Below are positions 13,222-24,830 of a stretch of DNA of 64,000 nt, piece after piece. A program made the translations under genes and the position numbers. Numbering within the stretch: the first letter of the stretch is position 1; the number at the start of each line of letters is the position of its first letter. The DNA lies in contig CM055109.1 of the NCBI GenBank assembly GCA_029204225.1, forward strand, positions 23,648,422-23,712,421, in the 5' to 3' direction. The notes below the pieces were generated by a model. The model worked only from the letters and a program-made list of their open reading frames with translations, searched no databases and was not told the origin of the DNA. This DNA is from Diphasiastrum complanatum. Lineage: Eukaryota; Streptophyta; Lycopodiopsida; Lycopodiales; Lycopodiaceae.

Positions 13222-14525
13222 ATGGGTGGTAAGGGAAAAGAAACGGTGGATAAAAATAACCCACCTCAAGACAACTTGCCTATTGAAGAAACGATGGAAA
13301 AACTGCAGGTTTCAAACTAGCCAACAAACATACTAAATCAAATGCAGGCCACACAAGATCTAATAGTAGCAATGTTGCAAGAAATGAGACAAGATCGGCA
13401 AGAAATGAAACAAAATTGGCAAGATGATGAGGTGAAATGGACAAAATTGTTTGATAGCCTAGCTAGTAGGCAAGACAAGATTGCGGGAACTGATCACAGA
13501 TATAATGAGCCATCTACATCGTTCCAACTACCATCTCCTTCACAAAATGTAACATCTTCTCAGGATGTCCGGAGAATTGACATGGACAAGGAAAAGCAGG
13601 TATTACAGAGTCATATTGAATACCCGGTTAGACTTGGAAATGACAGGGAAATGTCCGAGCAATGAGTGCAAGAATCAACAAGGTTTCATGAACAACGGAA
13701 CCACTTTGATGCTTGGGAGTACAAGAACAAGATTACCATTCAGAAATTCAATGGTGACTTTAAGACCCTTGACATTGAGGAGTCGTTGAATAAATTAGAT
13801 CGTTACTTCACCCTGTTTGATAGACTTGATCAAGCTAAAATTACTTTTGCTACAATCCATTTTGTGGAAGCGGAGGAAGAATAGGCTATCAATAGAGGAA
13901 TGTAATGCACGAACTAATTGGACATTATTTAAAAATGCTTGTATTGAGACCTTCAGAAGACCATTCCAGGATGATGACAACTTTACAAGATGGACGAAGA
14001 TACGCCAGGAGGTTCGATACAAGTATAACTTTGATTTCTGGAGTCTAACTCTTAAGCTACCCACAGTGTCTCATGCAGATCACTTGCGAAGGTATATACA
14101 GGCACTGTAGTCAAATATTGGAGCTGATGTAGCCTCACATTTTTGCACTGATCTGGATCAAGCTATGCGGGTGGCTCTTAAAATCGAGCCTAAATATGCT
14201 GGTAAGTGGTCGAGTAAATCAGGAGCACCAAGATATGAAGTTAATGGGTGGGAAGCTAAGCGGAATCCTAATATTCGTCGACATGATAAGAAACTACACA
14301 GCGATCAATCTACTCAACAATGTTCAACTTTGCAGCTGATTTCTATGGAGAAGGCTCAAAGGCTATCTAGATCAAATGTGAAGATGTTTGTGCTCAGGAT
14401 CAAAGAAGTTGAGGGACAAGTTAAGGAAGTCAAAACAAAAGCATTGTCCAAGGTAAAACAAAGTGTGAAAGATCCAAAGATTCGGAAGATCTTGGGTAAA
14501 TTTTTTGATGTAGTTGTTGATTAGT
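13222..14525 (+). pseudogene. Ty3/gypsy gag of the 11.6-16.1 kb element
   Basis: An ATG at 13222 opens a gag frame beginning MGGKGKETV, broken by a TAG near 13318. It continues through a Gln/Arg-rich coil (EMRQDRQEMKQNWQD), a stop near 13663 and the capsid-like part (ITIQKFNGDF, LNKLDRYFTLFDR, then NWTLFKNACIETFRRPFQ in a shifted frame). The C-terminal part (14165-14525) is Lys-rich. The frame then runs straight into the N-terminal spacer of reverse transcriptase (LPKGEPPTRFVNHPI). No zinc knuckle and no aspartic protease (DTGA-type) motif is present, so the gag C-terminus and protease appear to be deleted. At least three stops or frameshifts occur. Confidence 0.8.
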
Positions 14526-15634
14526 TACCCAAAGGGGAACCTCCTACCAGATTTGTGAACCATCCCATTAAATTGGAATCGAGAACAAAACCGATCAATT
14601 TACCACCTTACAGACTATCAAGGGCCGAAAAAGAAGAAATTTATAAACAGGTTTAGGAGTTACTCTCACAAGAATTTATCGTTTGAAGTAAATCACCTTT
14701 TGCCTCTCCCGTGTTGCTGGTTAAGAAGAAAGATGGAACGTTCAGGATGTGTATGATTATCGAGCTCTTAACAAAGTGACCATCAAAAACAGATATCCAA
14801 TTCCTAGGGTGGATGATTTGTTGGATGCTTTAAAGGAGGCCAGCGTCTTTTTGAAAATAGATCTACGTTCAGGATACCATTAGATTAAGGTCAAAGAAGA
14901 GGATCAACATAAAACAACTTTTCGAACTGACAGGGGACATTATGAACTCAAAGTTATGCCTTTCGGATTAACTAATGCTCCTGCCACTTTTCAAGCTCTT
15001 ATGAATCGGATTTTTGAACCTTACCTTTATTTGTTTGTGTTGGTGTTCTTTGACAACATCCTGATATATAGTAGGAACATGGAAGAGCATGCGAAACTTT
15101 TGGATATAGTTTTAAGTATTCTTCGAGAATACAAGTTGTTTGCAAAGATAACCAAACGTGAATTCACTCAAGATGAGATGGAATACTTGGGGCACATTGT
15201 GTCCAAGGAGGGAATCAAGGTGGATCAAAAGAAGATTGAGGCAATCAAGAATTGAAAATCACCTAATAGCGTCAGAGAATTGAGAGGATTTCTGGGGTTA
15301 GCCTCCTATTATCGAAGATTCATTTAGGACTTCTCAAAGGTCACAACACCGCTTACCCATCTTCTGAGGAAGGATAAGTATGAGTCAAATGAGGGAACTC
15401 AGATGGCTTTCGAAGCTCTTAAGGTATCGTTGATAGTGGCTCCTTTACTAGTGCAACCCAATTTTAACTTACCTTTCATGGTTACCATGGATGCCAGTGG
15501 TACAAGATTGGGAGCTATTTTGAGTCAATTAGATGGAGTCATTGCCTATGAAAGTAGGAAACCCACTGACAAGGAGGCATCATTTCCTACTCATGATAAG
15601 GAGATGTTGGCAATTCTGCACGCCCTCAAGAAAT
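14526..15634 (+). pseudogene. Ty3/gypsy reverse transcriptase, truncated RNase H
   Basis: Recognisable blocks in order: [45 protein letters not shown] (as [10 protein letters not shown]), MPFGLTNAPATFQALMN, the catalytic block VLVFFDNILIYS near 15040-15070, EYLGHIVSKEGI, RGFLGLASYYRRFI, then RNase H VTMDASGTRLGAILSQ and THDKEMLAILHALKKL. The catalytic YxDD motif reads FFDN here, so the second Asp is lost. Several stops occur. RNase H stops abruptly at 15634, where the 3' LTR begins, so the rest of RNase H, the integrase and the polypurine tract are missing. Confidence 0.9.
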
Positions 15635-16077
15635 TGTAAGCTTTGTAGGCCCAAATGGAACTATTAGCCTTAAGAACAAGGCGGTTCCCTCTTTAGGCCC
15701 TTCAAAGTAATTAATAAGGATAATAGGCCACTAAGGGGCCAATGTAGGCTAAATAATACTTACAAGGGCTAAATATCCTTCAAGATAGCTATGTTTAATT
15801 AAGTTAGAGGTCTTGTCTATACGTAGGCAAGAGACATCACTTTTGGAATCTTTTGGCTCATTTGCAATTGAGAGAACTAGGAGCTCCATCTCCTTTTCCT
15901 CCTTTGTGAATGTGAGCCTTGGGATCTTGATCTTGCTAGGTCTCATGTGCCCCATCACATGAATCCATGTACTCTTTGCTCTCCATTATGGAATTCATCT
16001 CCTTTTGAGCTTCACTTTGATATGAGCTTTGTCGTAGCTTGTGGTTATTCTTCATCTTTGGTTCTCTTCAACATAGG
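15635..16077 (+). mobile_element. 3' LTR of gypsy element, truncated (443 bp)
   Basis: Direct repeat of 11574-12017 with a modest number of substitutions. It begins TGTAAGCTTTG exactly at the end of the RNase H fragment and lacks the last ~62 bp of the 5' LTR, where it is joined to a different, minus-strand gag remnant. Confidence 0.9.
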
Positions 16078-17060
16078 TCATGATCATTTTTGTTTGCAGT
16101 GCTTCGGGTTCTGTTGTCTTGAAAGGTTCTTCATGATGGTGCAACTGTGTATTAACATCTGTTCTTGGATCTACTTGTGACATAGATGGAGAAGGAACTT
16201 CGACTGCTACTTTAGCGGCTTCTAGGGCTTCTTCTTTTTGCAACTGTTTAATCCATTGTCTCATATTCTGGTATCTCTTCTTTTCTGCTTTGAGGTTCAG
16301 ATACACGCCTGATGCGGTAGGTATATCTGTAGTTGGTGCGGATTCAGGTACTGGATCAACTAGAACTCCTTTTTGTTTCTGAGCTCTGGTAACAACCATC
16401 AAAGTTACAGTTGGTTCAGGTTGAACTACTGGTCTTTTCTTGATTGTAATCAAGTTCACTAGAGCAGTAACCGGAGGTGGTTTGGGTCTTGCAGGACAAT
16501 CTTTATAACAGTGTCCATAACCATAGTCTCTACAAAATGGTACAAACTTTCTTTTTGTTCGGACATTCAGCAACTCTATGGTTTTCTCCGAATGCAAAAC
16601 ATCCAAGTGGCGCTCTGGTCCATTTGTCTAGCTGCTTGTTGTTGCACAGTAGCATAGATAGCATACTGCTATGAAGGACCACCCTTGTGATCATGGCTAT
16701 AGTTCCATTGTTCATTAGCACCATGAGGCTATGGTGGGCTTTCCGTTAGGCCCCTTTGAATAAGTAGGTTCTCGATACTGAAGCTTAGCATACCTTTGCT
16801 AGATAATATGAGGATTAAATGAGCAAAAGGCTGTTTCATGACCCGTAGTATTGCACAAATGACAAATAGTATTTGTCATTCATTGTTTCAACGTTGGACA
16901 TTCATTCATAGTATGATTGCCCGCACAAATTGAACACCAGACATTTTTTCGACTAGGAAAAGTCCTTGCAAGCTTTTCAGGTTCTTTGTTCGCTTTACCA
17001 TGGAAATCATCCAAGGCTTTGATCTTTTCATCAAGTTGAGATGCCTTCAAGAACTCTAAG
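16078..17060 (-). pseudogene. Gypsy gag remnant with four zinc knuckles
   Basis: Read leftwards, four CCHC-type knuckles occur in series: CSICAGNHTMNEC (about 16899-16937), CHLCNTTGHETAFC (about 16823-16864, canonical CX2CX4HX4C), CFAFGENHRVAEC (about 16563-16601) and CRDYGYGHCYKDC (about 16496-16534). A stop lies between the first two and a frameshift between the last two. They are followed by a Pro-rich stretch, VVTRAQKQKG (the spacer commonly found before gypsy protease) and a charged coil (KKRYQNMRQWIKQLQKEEA). The open frame then runs into the truncated LTR at 16077, so the protease and pol are missing. Confidence 0.75.
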
Positions 17061-17310
17061 ATCTAATGAGCCCAAAATCATAAAATTACAAATAATTGTA
17101 AAGTCATATTAAGCCTAACTAGCTTGTTATCTCATTTGTGACTAATGATCCTTATTTAGCTAGTTTTGAATTTTATAAAGGAGTCCACTTTTATTCCTAT
17201 AAGGATATTAATAATCTTCTTGGGTTCAATGGTTATCTTAAACACTTTCACAAATATTTTTTTGGTCGAAAGAACAATTTAAGTAATAGTAATCATGTAC
17301 CACCCAACAG

Positions 17311-17322
17311 TGGTATCAGAGC
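17311..17322 (+). promoter_or_regulatory. Primer binding site, tRNA-iMet type, of a Copia element
   Basis: TGGTATCAGAGC follows CCCAACAG. It marks the end of a 5' LTR whose left edge I could not fix (possibly near 17065). The Copia gag of the same strand begins 1.5 kb downstream. Confidence 0.85.
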
Positions 17323-18840
17323 CCAAGTTAGAATTGTCAATAGTATTCACAATTACCATTCCTTAGATTTGTTAAAATTACACAAGCTAGTTTGATTTTT
17401 CCACTTGTAAATTGCATTGAGGCCATGTTGTCGGATGTCACACGTGCCAAAAGAATAGGATACTCTTTTCTAAGTCATATCCTTAACCTAGCTTTGTAAT
17501 GGAACCTTTGGAATGAGGCCAAATTGTGCATGGATAGGCTAGAGACATTTTGGGAGCTAAAAATAGCAATTTTTACATTGTTTTGGATCTCAAGATCTCG
17601 ACCCCCAATTAGGATGGATCTTATGACCTAATAGGTTAAACATTAGGGTTAGGTCTTGGATGGATCAGAGGAAGCCCTAAATGCTTAGATCTGAGGCATT
17701 CATGTCTATATATGTGATGGATTTGCCATCTAACTATGAATAAAATTGAGATATTCCTTCATGAGTAGTTTTGGTCTATCATTTGTGTGTTGATTACTAT
17801 TGGCATTTTGAATTTTGTAATGATTAGAATGTTTGGAGGGTGCTAGTACAATACACAAGTAGCAGCAGGCCGTACTTTCACACATGTGAATCTCTTTGCA
17901 TGATTTTGGAGCCAATTTGTGGAGTTCAAGCCAAGATAAGCTAGAAATCAATGTATTGGTTTGTGTTCTAGCAGTAGGATGTTGATTGGATCTTAATTAG
18001 ATGCTTTCTCCATCATTTCTAGGATCTATTGGAGTTATTTTTCTGCATTTTCAACATGGTATAGAGCCATTCCAATAAATGCTAGAATCATTGATTTTGA
18101 TGCAATTCAAGCATTGATTGCTATCTAGACCTAATCAATGATTGGCACCTCCAATTTTTGATGTAATTGAGTGAAGAGGGGTCTAATGGAATTTGATTTA
18201 CATGTCTTTTAATCCGAGTTGAGGTCATCTCTTATCAATTGGATCAAAATAGCAAGTTTTTTATGCTTCCTTCTTTAAGATGCTACTCGATTTGTGGAGT
18301 CAATCACAAGGAATAGTTTTCAATCATTCAATAGGAAGGTATATTATCATTCTTGGTGCTATAATAGGTCGTTCTTAGGATTATTGAGGTCCTTGAAAGT
18401 CATTTTTGGGGTCAGCCCAAGAATTTTGGCAAGTTCTCATCATAGAATGCAATTCTAGCTAAGATTGTGTTCAATTTTGCTTGTTTTGGTGAATTAGTTT
18501 GGATTGATTATTGCATAGTGATTCAACCTGATCTTTTAGGAATGATTTGAAGAGGCATTTATGTGCATTTGATTCCTTTTGAATCAGGTTAGGTGAACCC
18601 AAGCACCTTGTGAAGTCAAGATCAAGGAGGAGGCAATTCTAGATCCATTTTTTATTCCAATTCAAGCTAGTTTCCATTTTTGTTGTTTCAATTAGATTTG
18701 ATTTAGCTCAAGATCAAGTAGGATCTTGTTGAGAGGTCAAGTTTTGAATCTTATTAAGTCCCTAAGTAGTGGGATAGCTAGATTTTCAATCATTTCTAAT
18801 TTGCATCCATTTTTGTGATCAAGCTCTTGATTAGAGAGAG

Positions 18841-20207
18841 ATGGCTTCCATCAGTGCATATATCTTGGATCCAAATGATAGATTGAATGCTTCTAATTAT
18901 TTTATTTGGAAGCTAAGAATGGAATCTATTCTTGTTTTACAAGATCTAATGGATATTGTGAGTGGTGAAGAGGATGAGCCCATTCACCCTCAAGAAGCTA
19001 CAAGATACAAGAAGAGGTGAAGATTGCCCTCCATTGTATAAAAATGAATGTAACACATGAGCTTCTTAAGGAGGTAGGTGCTTGCACCTCGGCTCAAGAA
19101 GAATGGAAAACTCTTCAAAAAATATATGAATCTAAGAACACTTCAAGGTTGCTATCCTTGAAGAACCAAATCCTTCAAAGCTTTCAAGCCAAGGTAGAGA
19201 GTAGTCATTCGTATGTTTTGAGAGTTAAAGACCTAAACAAGGAGCTTGCTTACATAGGAGATTCCATTGAGGAGTGTAAACTTATTGAATTGATCTTAAA
19301 TGGACTAAGTGTAGATTCTGCTAACTTGGTGCAAGGCTATGCAATCATGGGCAAGTTGCCCTCTCTTGAAGATCTCCAAGGAGTCCTCGTGGCCGAGGAG
19401 AGTAGGAGAACTCACATCAAGTCAAGGATGGAGAAGATTTCCCTCAATGATAGAGATGACAAGGCTCTTTTCATCAAGAGCAAAGGCAGATACAAAGTCA
19501 AAGGAGGTGCATTAAAAAAGAATCAAGTCAAAGGTGAAGATCAAGAAGGACCTTCAAGTCTGAGCTCAAGCAAGCCCAAGAAGGACAAGTCAAATATCAA
19601 GTGCTACTTTTGTATCAAGATGGGGCATTATGCCTTCGAGTGCTTCAAGAGGAAGCAAGCTCAAATTCAAGCAAACCTAGGCCAAGAAGAAGAGGAGAGT
19701 TCACATGAAGACTCTCTCATGATGTCAAGTTTCTCATCTTCCAGCATGACAAGCAAGAGGGAGTATTTTCCTTCTCAACTTATGATGGTCCTATCAAGTC
19801 AATGTTTACTAAAAAATTACTATGCTTGTAAGGTAGAAGGAATAGGATCAATACCTTTATGCTTGGGACCTTCAAGGAAGATCAAGATAGATGGTGTACT
19901 TTACATTCCTAGCATCACTAAGAACTTGCTTAGTGTAGGCCAATTGCTTGACAATGGATTTCTTGTGGTGTTTACCACAAATTTCTGCAACATCAAGAAG
20001 GATGGAAAGATCATTGCTAGAGGCATTAAATTTGGTGGGCTATTCAAACTAGATGCCTATGTGGATACTAATGTTGTGATGATAGCCGAGGAGAGCAAGT
20101 TTTCCAACTATGATTTGTGGCACAAAAGGCTTGGCCACGTCAACTCAAGATCAATGGAGGTCATGAGCAAGGAGGAGCTTGCCTTAGGACTTCCAAGATC
20201 CTTAGCA
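18841..20207 (+). pseudogene. Copia gag, protease-deleted, and pre-integrase region
   Basis: The gag starts at the ATG at 18841 (MASISAYILDPNDR, NASNYFIWKLRM). A frame break just before 19017 is followed by a long open frame. That frame carries UBN2-type gag blocks (YESKNTSRLLSLKNQIL, YVLRVKDLNKELAYIGD), a canonical zinc knuckle CYFCIKMGHYAFEC near 19600 and the Copia GAG_pre-integrase segment (LYIPSITKNLLSVGQLLDNG, then DLWHKRLGHV with the HX3-4H part of the integrase zinc site). The protease catalytic DSGA block is absent: sequence passes from the Ser-rich post-knuckle tract directly to MTSKREYF, the residues that normally follow it. A stop near 20208 ends the frame. Confidence 0.9.
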
Positions 20208-21330
20208 TGAGAGGAGAAGGTATGTGAAGCATGTGCCCTTTCAAAGGCACATAAGAAATCATTCTCAAGCTCTAGCACAAAGTCAACTCACCCACTTGAG
20301 TTAATCCACTCAGATGTACACTTTGCAAGTACAAAGTCTAATGGAGATGCCACCATGTTTGTTACATTTATTGATGATTACTCAAGGTTTTGTTGGGTTT
20401 TCCTACTCACATCTAAAGCACAAGTGCTTGAAAGCTTTCTAAAGTTCAAAGCCTTTGTTGAAAATCATCATGATCGCAAGATCAAGACTTTTAGGAGTGA
20501 TAATGGTGGAAACTATATCTCCAATAAATTTAAGAATTTTTGTGATCAAGAAGGGATTAAAATGGAGTTGTCTTGTCCCTATACCCCTCAACAAAATGGA
20601 GCAGCCGAGAGGAGGAGTATGACATTATGTGACTGTTCTAAAGCTTTAAGGATTGATGCATGTTTACCATAGTCTTTTTGGGGAGAAGCCCTCACTTGTG
20701 CTATCCATTTGATGAATAGAGTTCCATGTAGCTCTATTGAAGGCAAAACACCATTTGAAATCTTGTATGAGAGGAAGCCCTATCTCAAGGACTTAAGGGT
20801 GTTTGGATGCATTTTCTATGTGCATACACCTTTGGAGACAAGGACCAAGGAAGGTCCATCATCAATCAAAGGCATCATGCTCGGGTATGGCAATTCAAGA
20901 AAATGATACAAGGTATACATTCCGTCTTCAAACAAGTTTGTGGTTTCTAGAGATGTCATATTTGATGAGAGTAAGATGCATAAGCTTGTTGATGGCTCAA
21001 TCAAAACACCTATCAAGAGGGAGATGACCGAGGAATCACTCCAAGGAGGTCATCAAGGGTAAGAATGGAGCCAATGAGTCTCACATACCAAGACAAGGGC
21101 AAGCAAGCCGAGGGTAATCCATCTTCATCCTTTGCACTCATTTCAAGTTTTGAAGAACCTTCATGTGTAGAAGATGCATTAAGTTCCAAAGAGTGGTTCC
21201 AAGCAATATTAGATGAATACAATGCTTTGATGGAAAATGGCACATGGATCCTTGTTAATAGACCGCTAAAAAATGTGATGGAATGTAAATGGGTTTTCAA
21301 GCTAAAGTGGCATTTTCATTAGCACATTTG
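20208..21330 (+). pseudogene. Copia integrase and truncated reverse transcriptase
   Basis: Continues the element at 18841. CEACALSKAHKK (zinc-site cysteines), IHSDVHFAS (first catalytic Asp), FVTFIDDYSRFCWVF, FRSDNGGNYIS (second Asp) and PQQNGAAERR (Glu) are all present, so the DD35E triad is intact, but the frame is broken near 20670, 20905 and 21060. A linker then leads to the reverse transcriptase N-terminus (WFQAILDEYNALMENGTW, CKWVFKLKW). RT stops at about 21325 and the remainder is not recognisable. No 3' LTR is seen. Confidence 0.88.
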
Positions 21331-23589
21331 TCTCAAAAGCAAGGTTTGGAACAACTATTTGTTTATTTAATGAACTTGATCAAGGTTTCATCAAATCATT
21401 ATGCATACCCTATCTTCTTCCAAGGACATTTGCCTAGCAGATTCATATACAATACATTAGATACATGTCACTTTTTAGTGATGGGGAAAGTGGGACAAGA
21501 ACATCTAACAAAATTGAAGAGATGAATGAAGGTAGTTAGTTGTGCGAATAAGATTCAAAGTAATGCATTTTGTTATCATATACATTATACGTGTCATAAT
21601 AAAATCAAAAAAAGATTTAGTGGAAGCTTGTAAAAGTGAATCAATGTTTACAATTATTTGAGAAAACGTAGTTAGAATATGATTGTCTAAACATATTTTT
21701 CAGCTACTTATCAATGTCAATAAATGAACATTCCATCTTTCAAAGCGAGCCTTTGTTATTTTTTCTTTGAGATTTTTTTCATGTTTTGATGTCAAAGCAT
21801 CTTTCAAAAAGCGTGTGACATGTCGTGGTTGATTATTGTTTACGGTTGATGCTTGTTTTCTCCACACAATAAAATTTAGGTCTTTGAAGTGTTGATTGTT
21901 GGAAATTTTCACAAAAGTAATTGATCAGAATAAATATAAAAAGAGAAACACTTATGTAATTTGATAGGCATAAAGGTCACCCTACTTTATCTAAAAATCT
22001 AGAAACATAGTTGTTGACAAGATCTTTAAACTTCAAAAGTATATTGTTAGTATGTTAGAAAATTATTAGAATGTATTTGATGGCCATCTCACGGACCTTG
22101 AAGACGTCAATGATTGCCATAATGATGATGATTATTCTAGATCAATTCTATACTGCAAATGACTAAGAATAAAATCAAGATTCACTAACAAATGATGTGA
22201 ATAAGATCATTCAAACATAACATATACCTCTTGTGAAAAATGCAAAAATAAGCTTGGTAGAGGCCAAAAATCTTGTATATAGGATAGACACACATGTGTG
22301 GAGCCTGTTCCCACGTGTGAAACTAGTGTACTTTTCATGTACCATAATCATATATGTTGTGAATATGTTTTAATTCAAGTTCTAGTGGCTAAAATGGCCA
22401 AAAACTAGTTTTCTAGAGATATGACACATGGCACCAATCTAATGATTGCATGAGCCATATTTTGAATAGGTGTCACACCCCATTTGTAGAGGACAACTCA
22501 CACGTGTGGAAATAGCTGAAGTAGGCGATTTTTGCTTCTAGAAGATTTCCATGAAGATCTCCATATAGTAGGAAAATAGACCAAAAATGCCCAAAATGGA
22601 AAGTTTTGATCCAAGTGTCAAATTGCATGATGGTGACAAGGCATCCTCACACGTGTGAGATCTGATGCATGATCAATACCTCGAGCTCCAAAAGTGTATA
22701 TATAGAGGCTTATTTGGCCATAATCAACACCAATCTTGGTTTTGGAAGCAATTTTGAGTGAATCTCTCCATTTGTCTACATTTGTTTTGATTGTTTTGAG
22801 GTTCTATCAATGTGTACTTGATTTTCAGGTTGGAGTCCATACTCAGACATGGTTTCACACGTGGAAAACCAGAAAGTACACCTACCTTCAATTAATGATT
22901 GTTCTTGTTAGGATTTTGTGTCTAGCATTGATCTAGATTGATCTTAATCTCAAGTAGATTGATAGATCAAGTAATCTGACAACCAATCCCCCTTGAGGAT
23001 CAGATTAGGATCCACTCTTGGTCCTTTTTGTACACATCTAGACATAAGAAAGAAACTAATGAATGAAAGAAATCTATATGAAATCACAAGAGGAAATATG
23101 TTACATTTTATTTATAGTTGTTCATAATGTCTCTAAGATATTTTCAATCATGAAGATAAAGGAATCACAGTTTATTTTTCAAAAACATCAAACTATTAGA
23201 TTAAATGAAGTTTGTACTCTTTTTATTTCTGTACAAAGTTGTACTTGTTATTTATAGTGCAGAGAGTTGATCAAAATTTATGATTACAAGGTTTTATTGA
23301 AGATAGTTAAACTTGTAGTCAAGTTGTACAATGATACAATTACCGTGACTGTTGATCGTAATTAGCCTTTGAGATTGTCACTAAATTGTTGTAGTAAGTT
23401 GTGAAAATTTGTGATTATCCTTATGCTTATTTGGAGATCGAGATCAGATCCGGTTTAGGTGCTAAATACAAGATTGCTCAAAATGCATAACAATATTTTT
23501 GCATTCAAGTTTATTTGTATAAATGCATGTTTCGAACTTCTGTGTAGACCATTTAAACACTGAATAATAGTAGTCTATTAGATACTCAC
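21331..23589. other. No supported gene; LTR-like or promoter-like tract
   Basis: Scattered short ORFs without domains. The interval 22285-22870 contains repeated CACGTG-type palindromes and a TATA sequence (separate entry) and may be an unpaired LTR or a host promoter. The rest shows nothing I can support. Confidence 0.35.
22285..22705 (+). promoter_or_regulatory. G-box palindrome cluster upstream of a TATA box
   Basis: CACATGTG/CACGTG-core words occur at about 22289, 22311, 22499 and 22646. The last is a perfect 14-bp palindrome CTCACACGTGTGAG (22646-22659). A TATATATAG box lies at 22697-22705, about 40 bp further on. CACGTG is the plant G-box bound by bZIP and bHLH factors. The arrangement is promoter-like, but no gene or paired LTR could be tied to it. 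Confidence 0.4.
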
Positions 23590-24830
23590 TTGATCATAAT
23601 CTCATAGGATTTTGGAGTGGAATTAATTTCTAGCACTTCGAACACCTTTATGTTTAACATACCATCTATTCTATGTGACATTAAATTTTTGTTCTAGTTT
23701 GGCATGAACCTTTTCTTTGACAAAGTGAAATGAGATTTCAATATGCTTGGTTCTACAATGATATCTATGATTCAATGACTGATAAATGCAACTTAGATTA
23801 TCACAAAAGATAGTAGTTTGTCTTGTTGAGATTGTGCAATAACAATGTGAGCCATATGGATTCTTTTGTAGCTTGCAACATATTTAACTTTTGTGGAGGA
23901 TAAAAATAATAATTTTTGTTTCTTGTTCTGCTAGTAGATAGGTGAATTTGACAAGAAGAAACTATAACCTAATATTGAATTTTTTGTGTTGGTGCTCCTC
24001 TCCAATCTGAATTTGAATAGCCATATAAAGAAGTTCAAGCAACAATATTTCCATTATAAAATAGTCTTAGATGCTTGAATACACTTCATCATGTTTTTTA
24101 GGGCATAATTCCCAATTTAGACATAAATTGACTAAGTAACTGATTGTGTATGCCATGTTTGGTCAAGTACATATCAAGACAGATATAAGAGAACCAATCA
24201 GTCAATGATAATGACATATAGTCATGTCTGATGATTCAAATTGTGTCATGAAATACATCTCTTACCGAGTTTGATACCATGATCCATTGGTGAGTCAATG
24301 GATTTGCATTCAAGCATATTATACTTTGAAGACCTTTGTTGGCTAAGATAGATAAGTTTCTTATATCTATTTCTTGTAACTTGATTCAAGCAGATAATAA
24401 ATTGGTTCAAGATTAGACATATCAATTTTCTAGAAATATTTGATTTAGTCTTATGCAATAACTAGATGTTTGAACCAACAACATTAGATTTAAAAACAAT
24501 TTGCAATAAGTAATCATTTATTCTTTGAAATCAAGCTTGGGGAGCTTGCTCGAGTCTTTATGGAGTTTGTAGACTTTATCATCATGTTCTTTGAGTACAT
24601 AACCTTCTGGTTGGCAACATTCTAGATGTCATTTTATATGATAACATTCAAGAAGAATCTTTGGACATCCATTTAGTGTATCTCTAGATCTGTTATTGTT
24701 GTTGTTAAAACCAATAAAATCTGAATAGACCAAAATTTAACCACAAGAGCCAATGTCTCTATGTAATCAATGCCATGAACTTGAGAATTTCCTTTAGCTA
24801 AAATCGTTTCTTTCGATTTGCCAATAGATG
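23590..24830 (-). pseudogene. Copia reverse transcriptase/RNase H remnant
   Basis: Read leftwards from 24830 in shifting frames: LAKGNSQVHGIDYIETLA (RT), IHQMDVQRFFLN-like block, CQPEGYVLKEHDDKVYKLHK, then NMLECKSIDSPMDHGIKL (24246-24400). RNase H follows as GYSNSDWRGAPTQK, a decayed EAEY region and CRTKHIEISFHFVKEKV near 23720. The catalytic YVDD segment between them is not preserved. Numerous stops and frameshifts make this an old remnant. No LTR was found. Confidence 0.8.

Noticed and set aside
22285-22660. CRISPR-like spaced palindromes
   Set aside because: Spacing is irregular, units are short G-box words, and the sequence is plant nuclear DNA.
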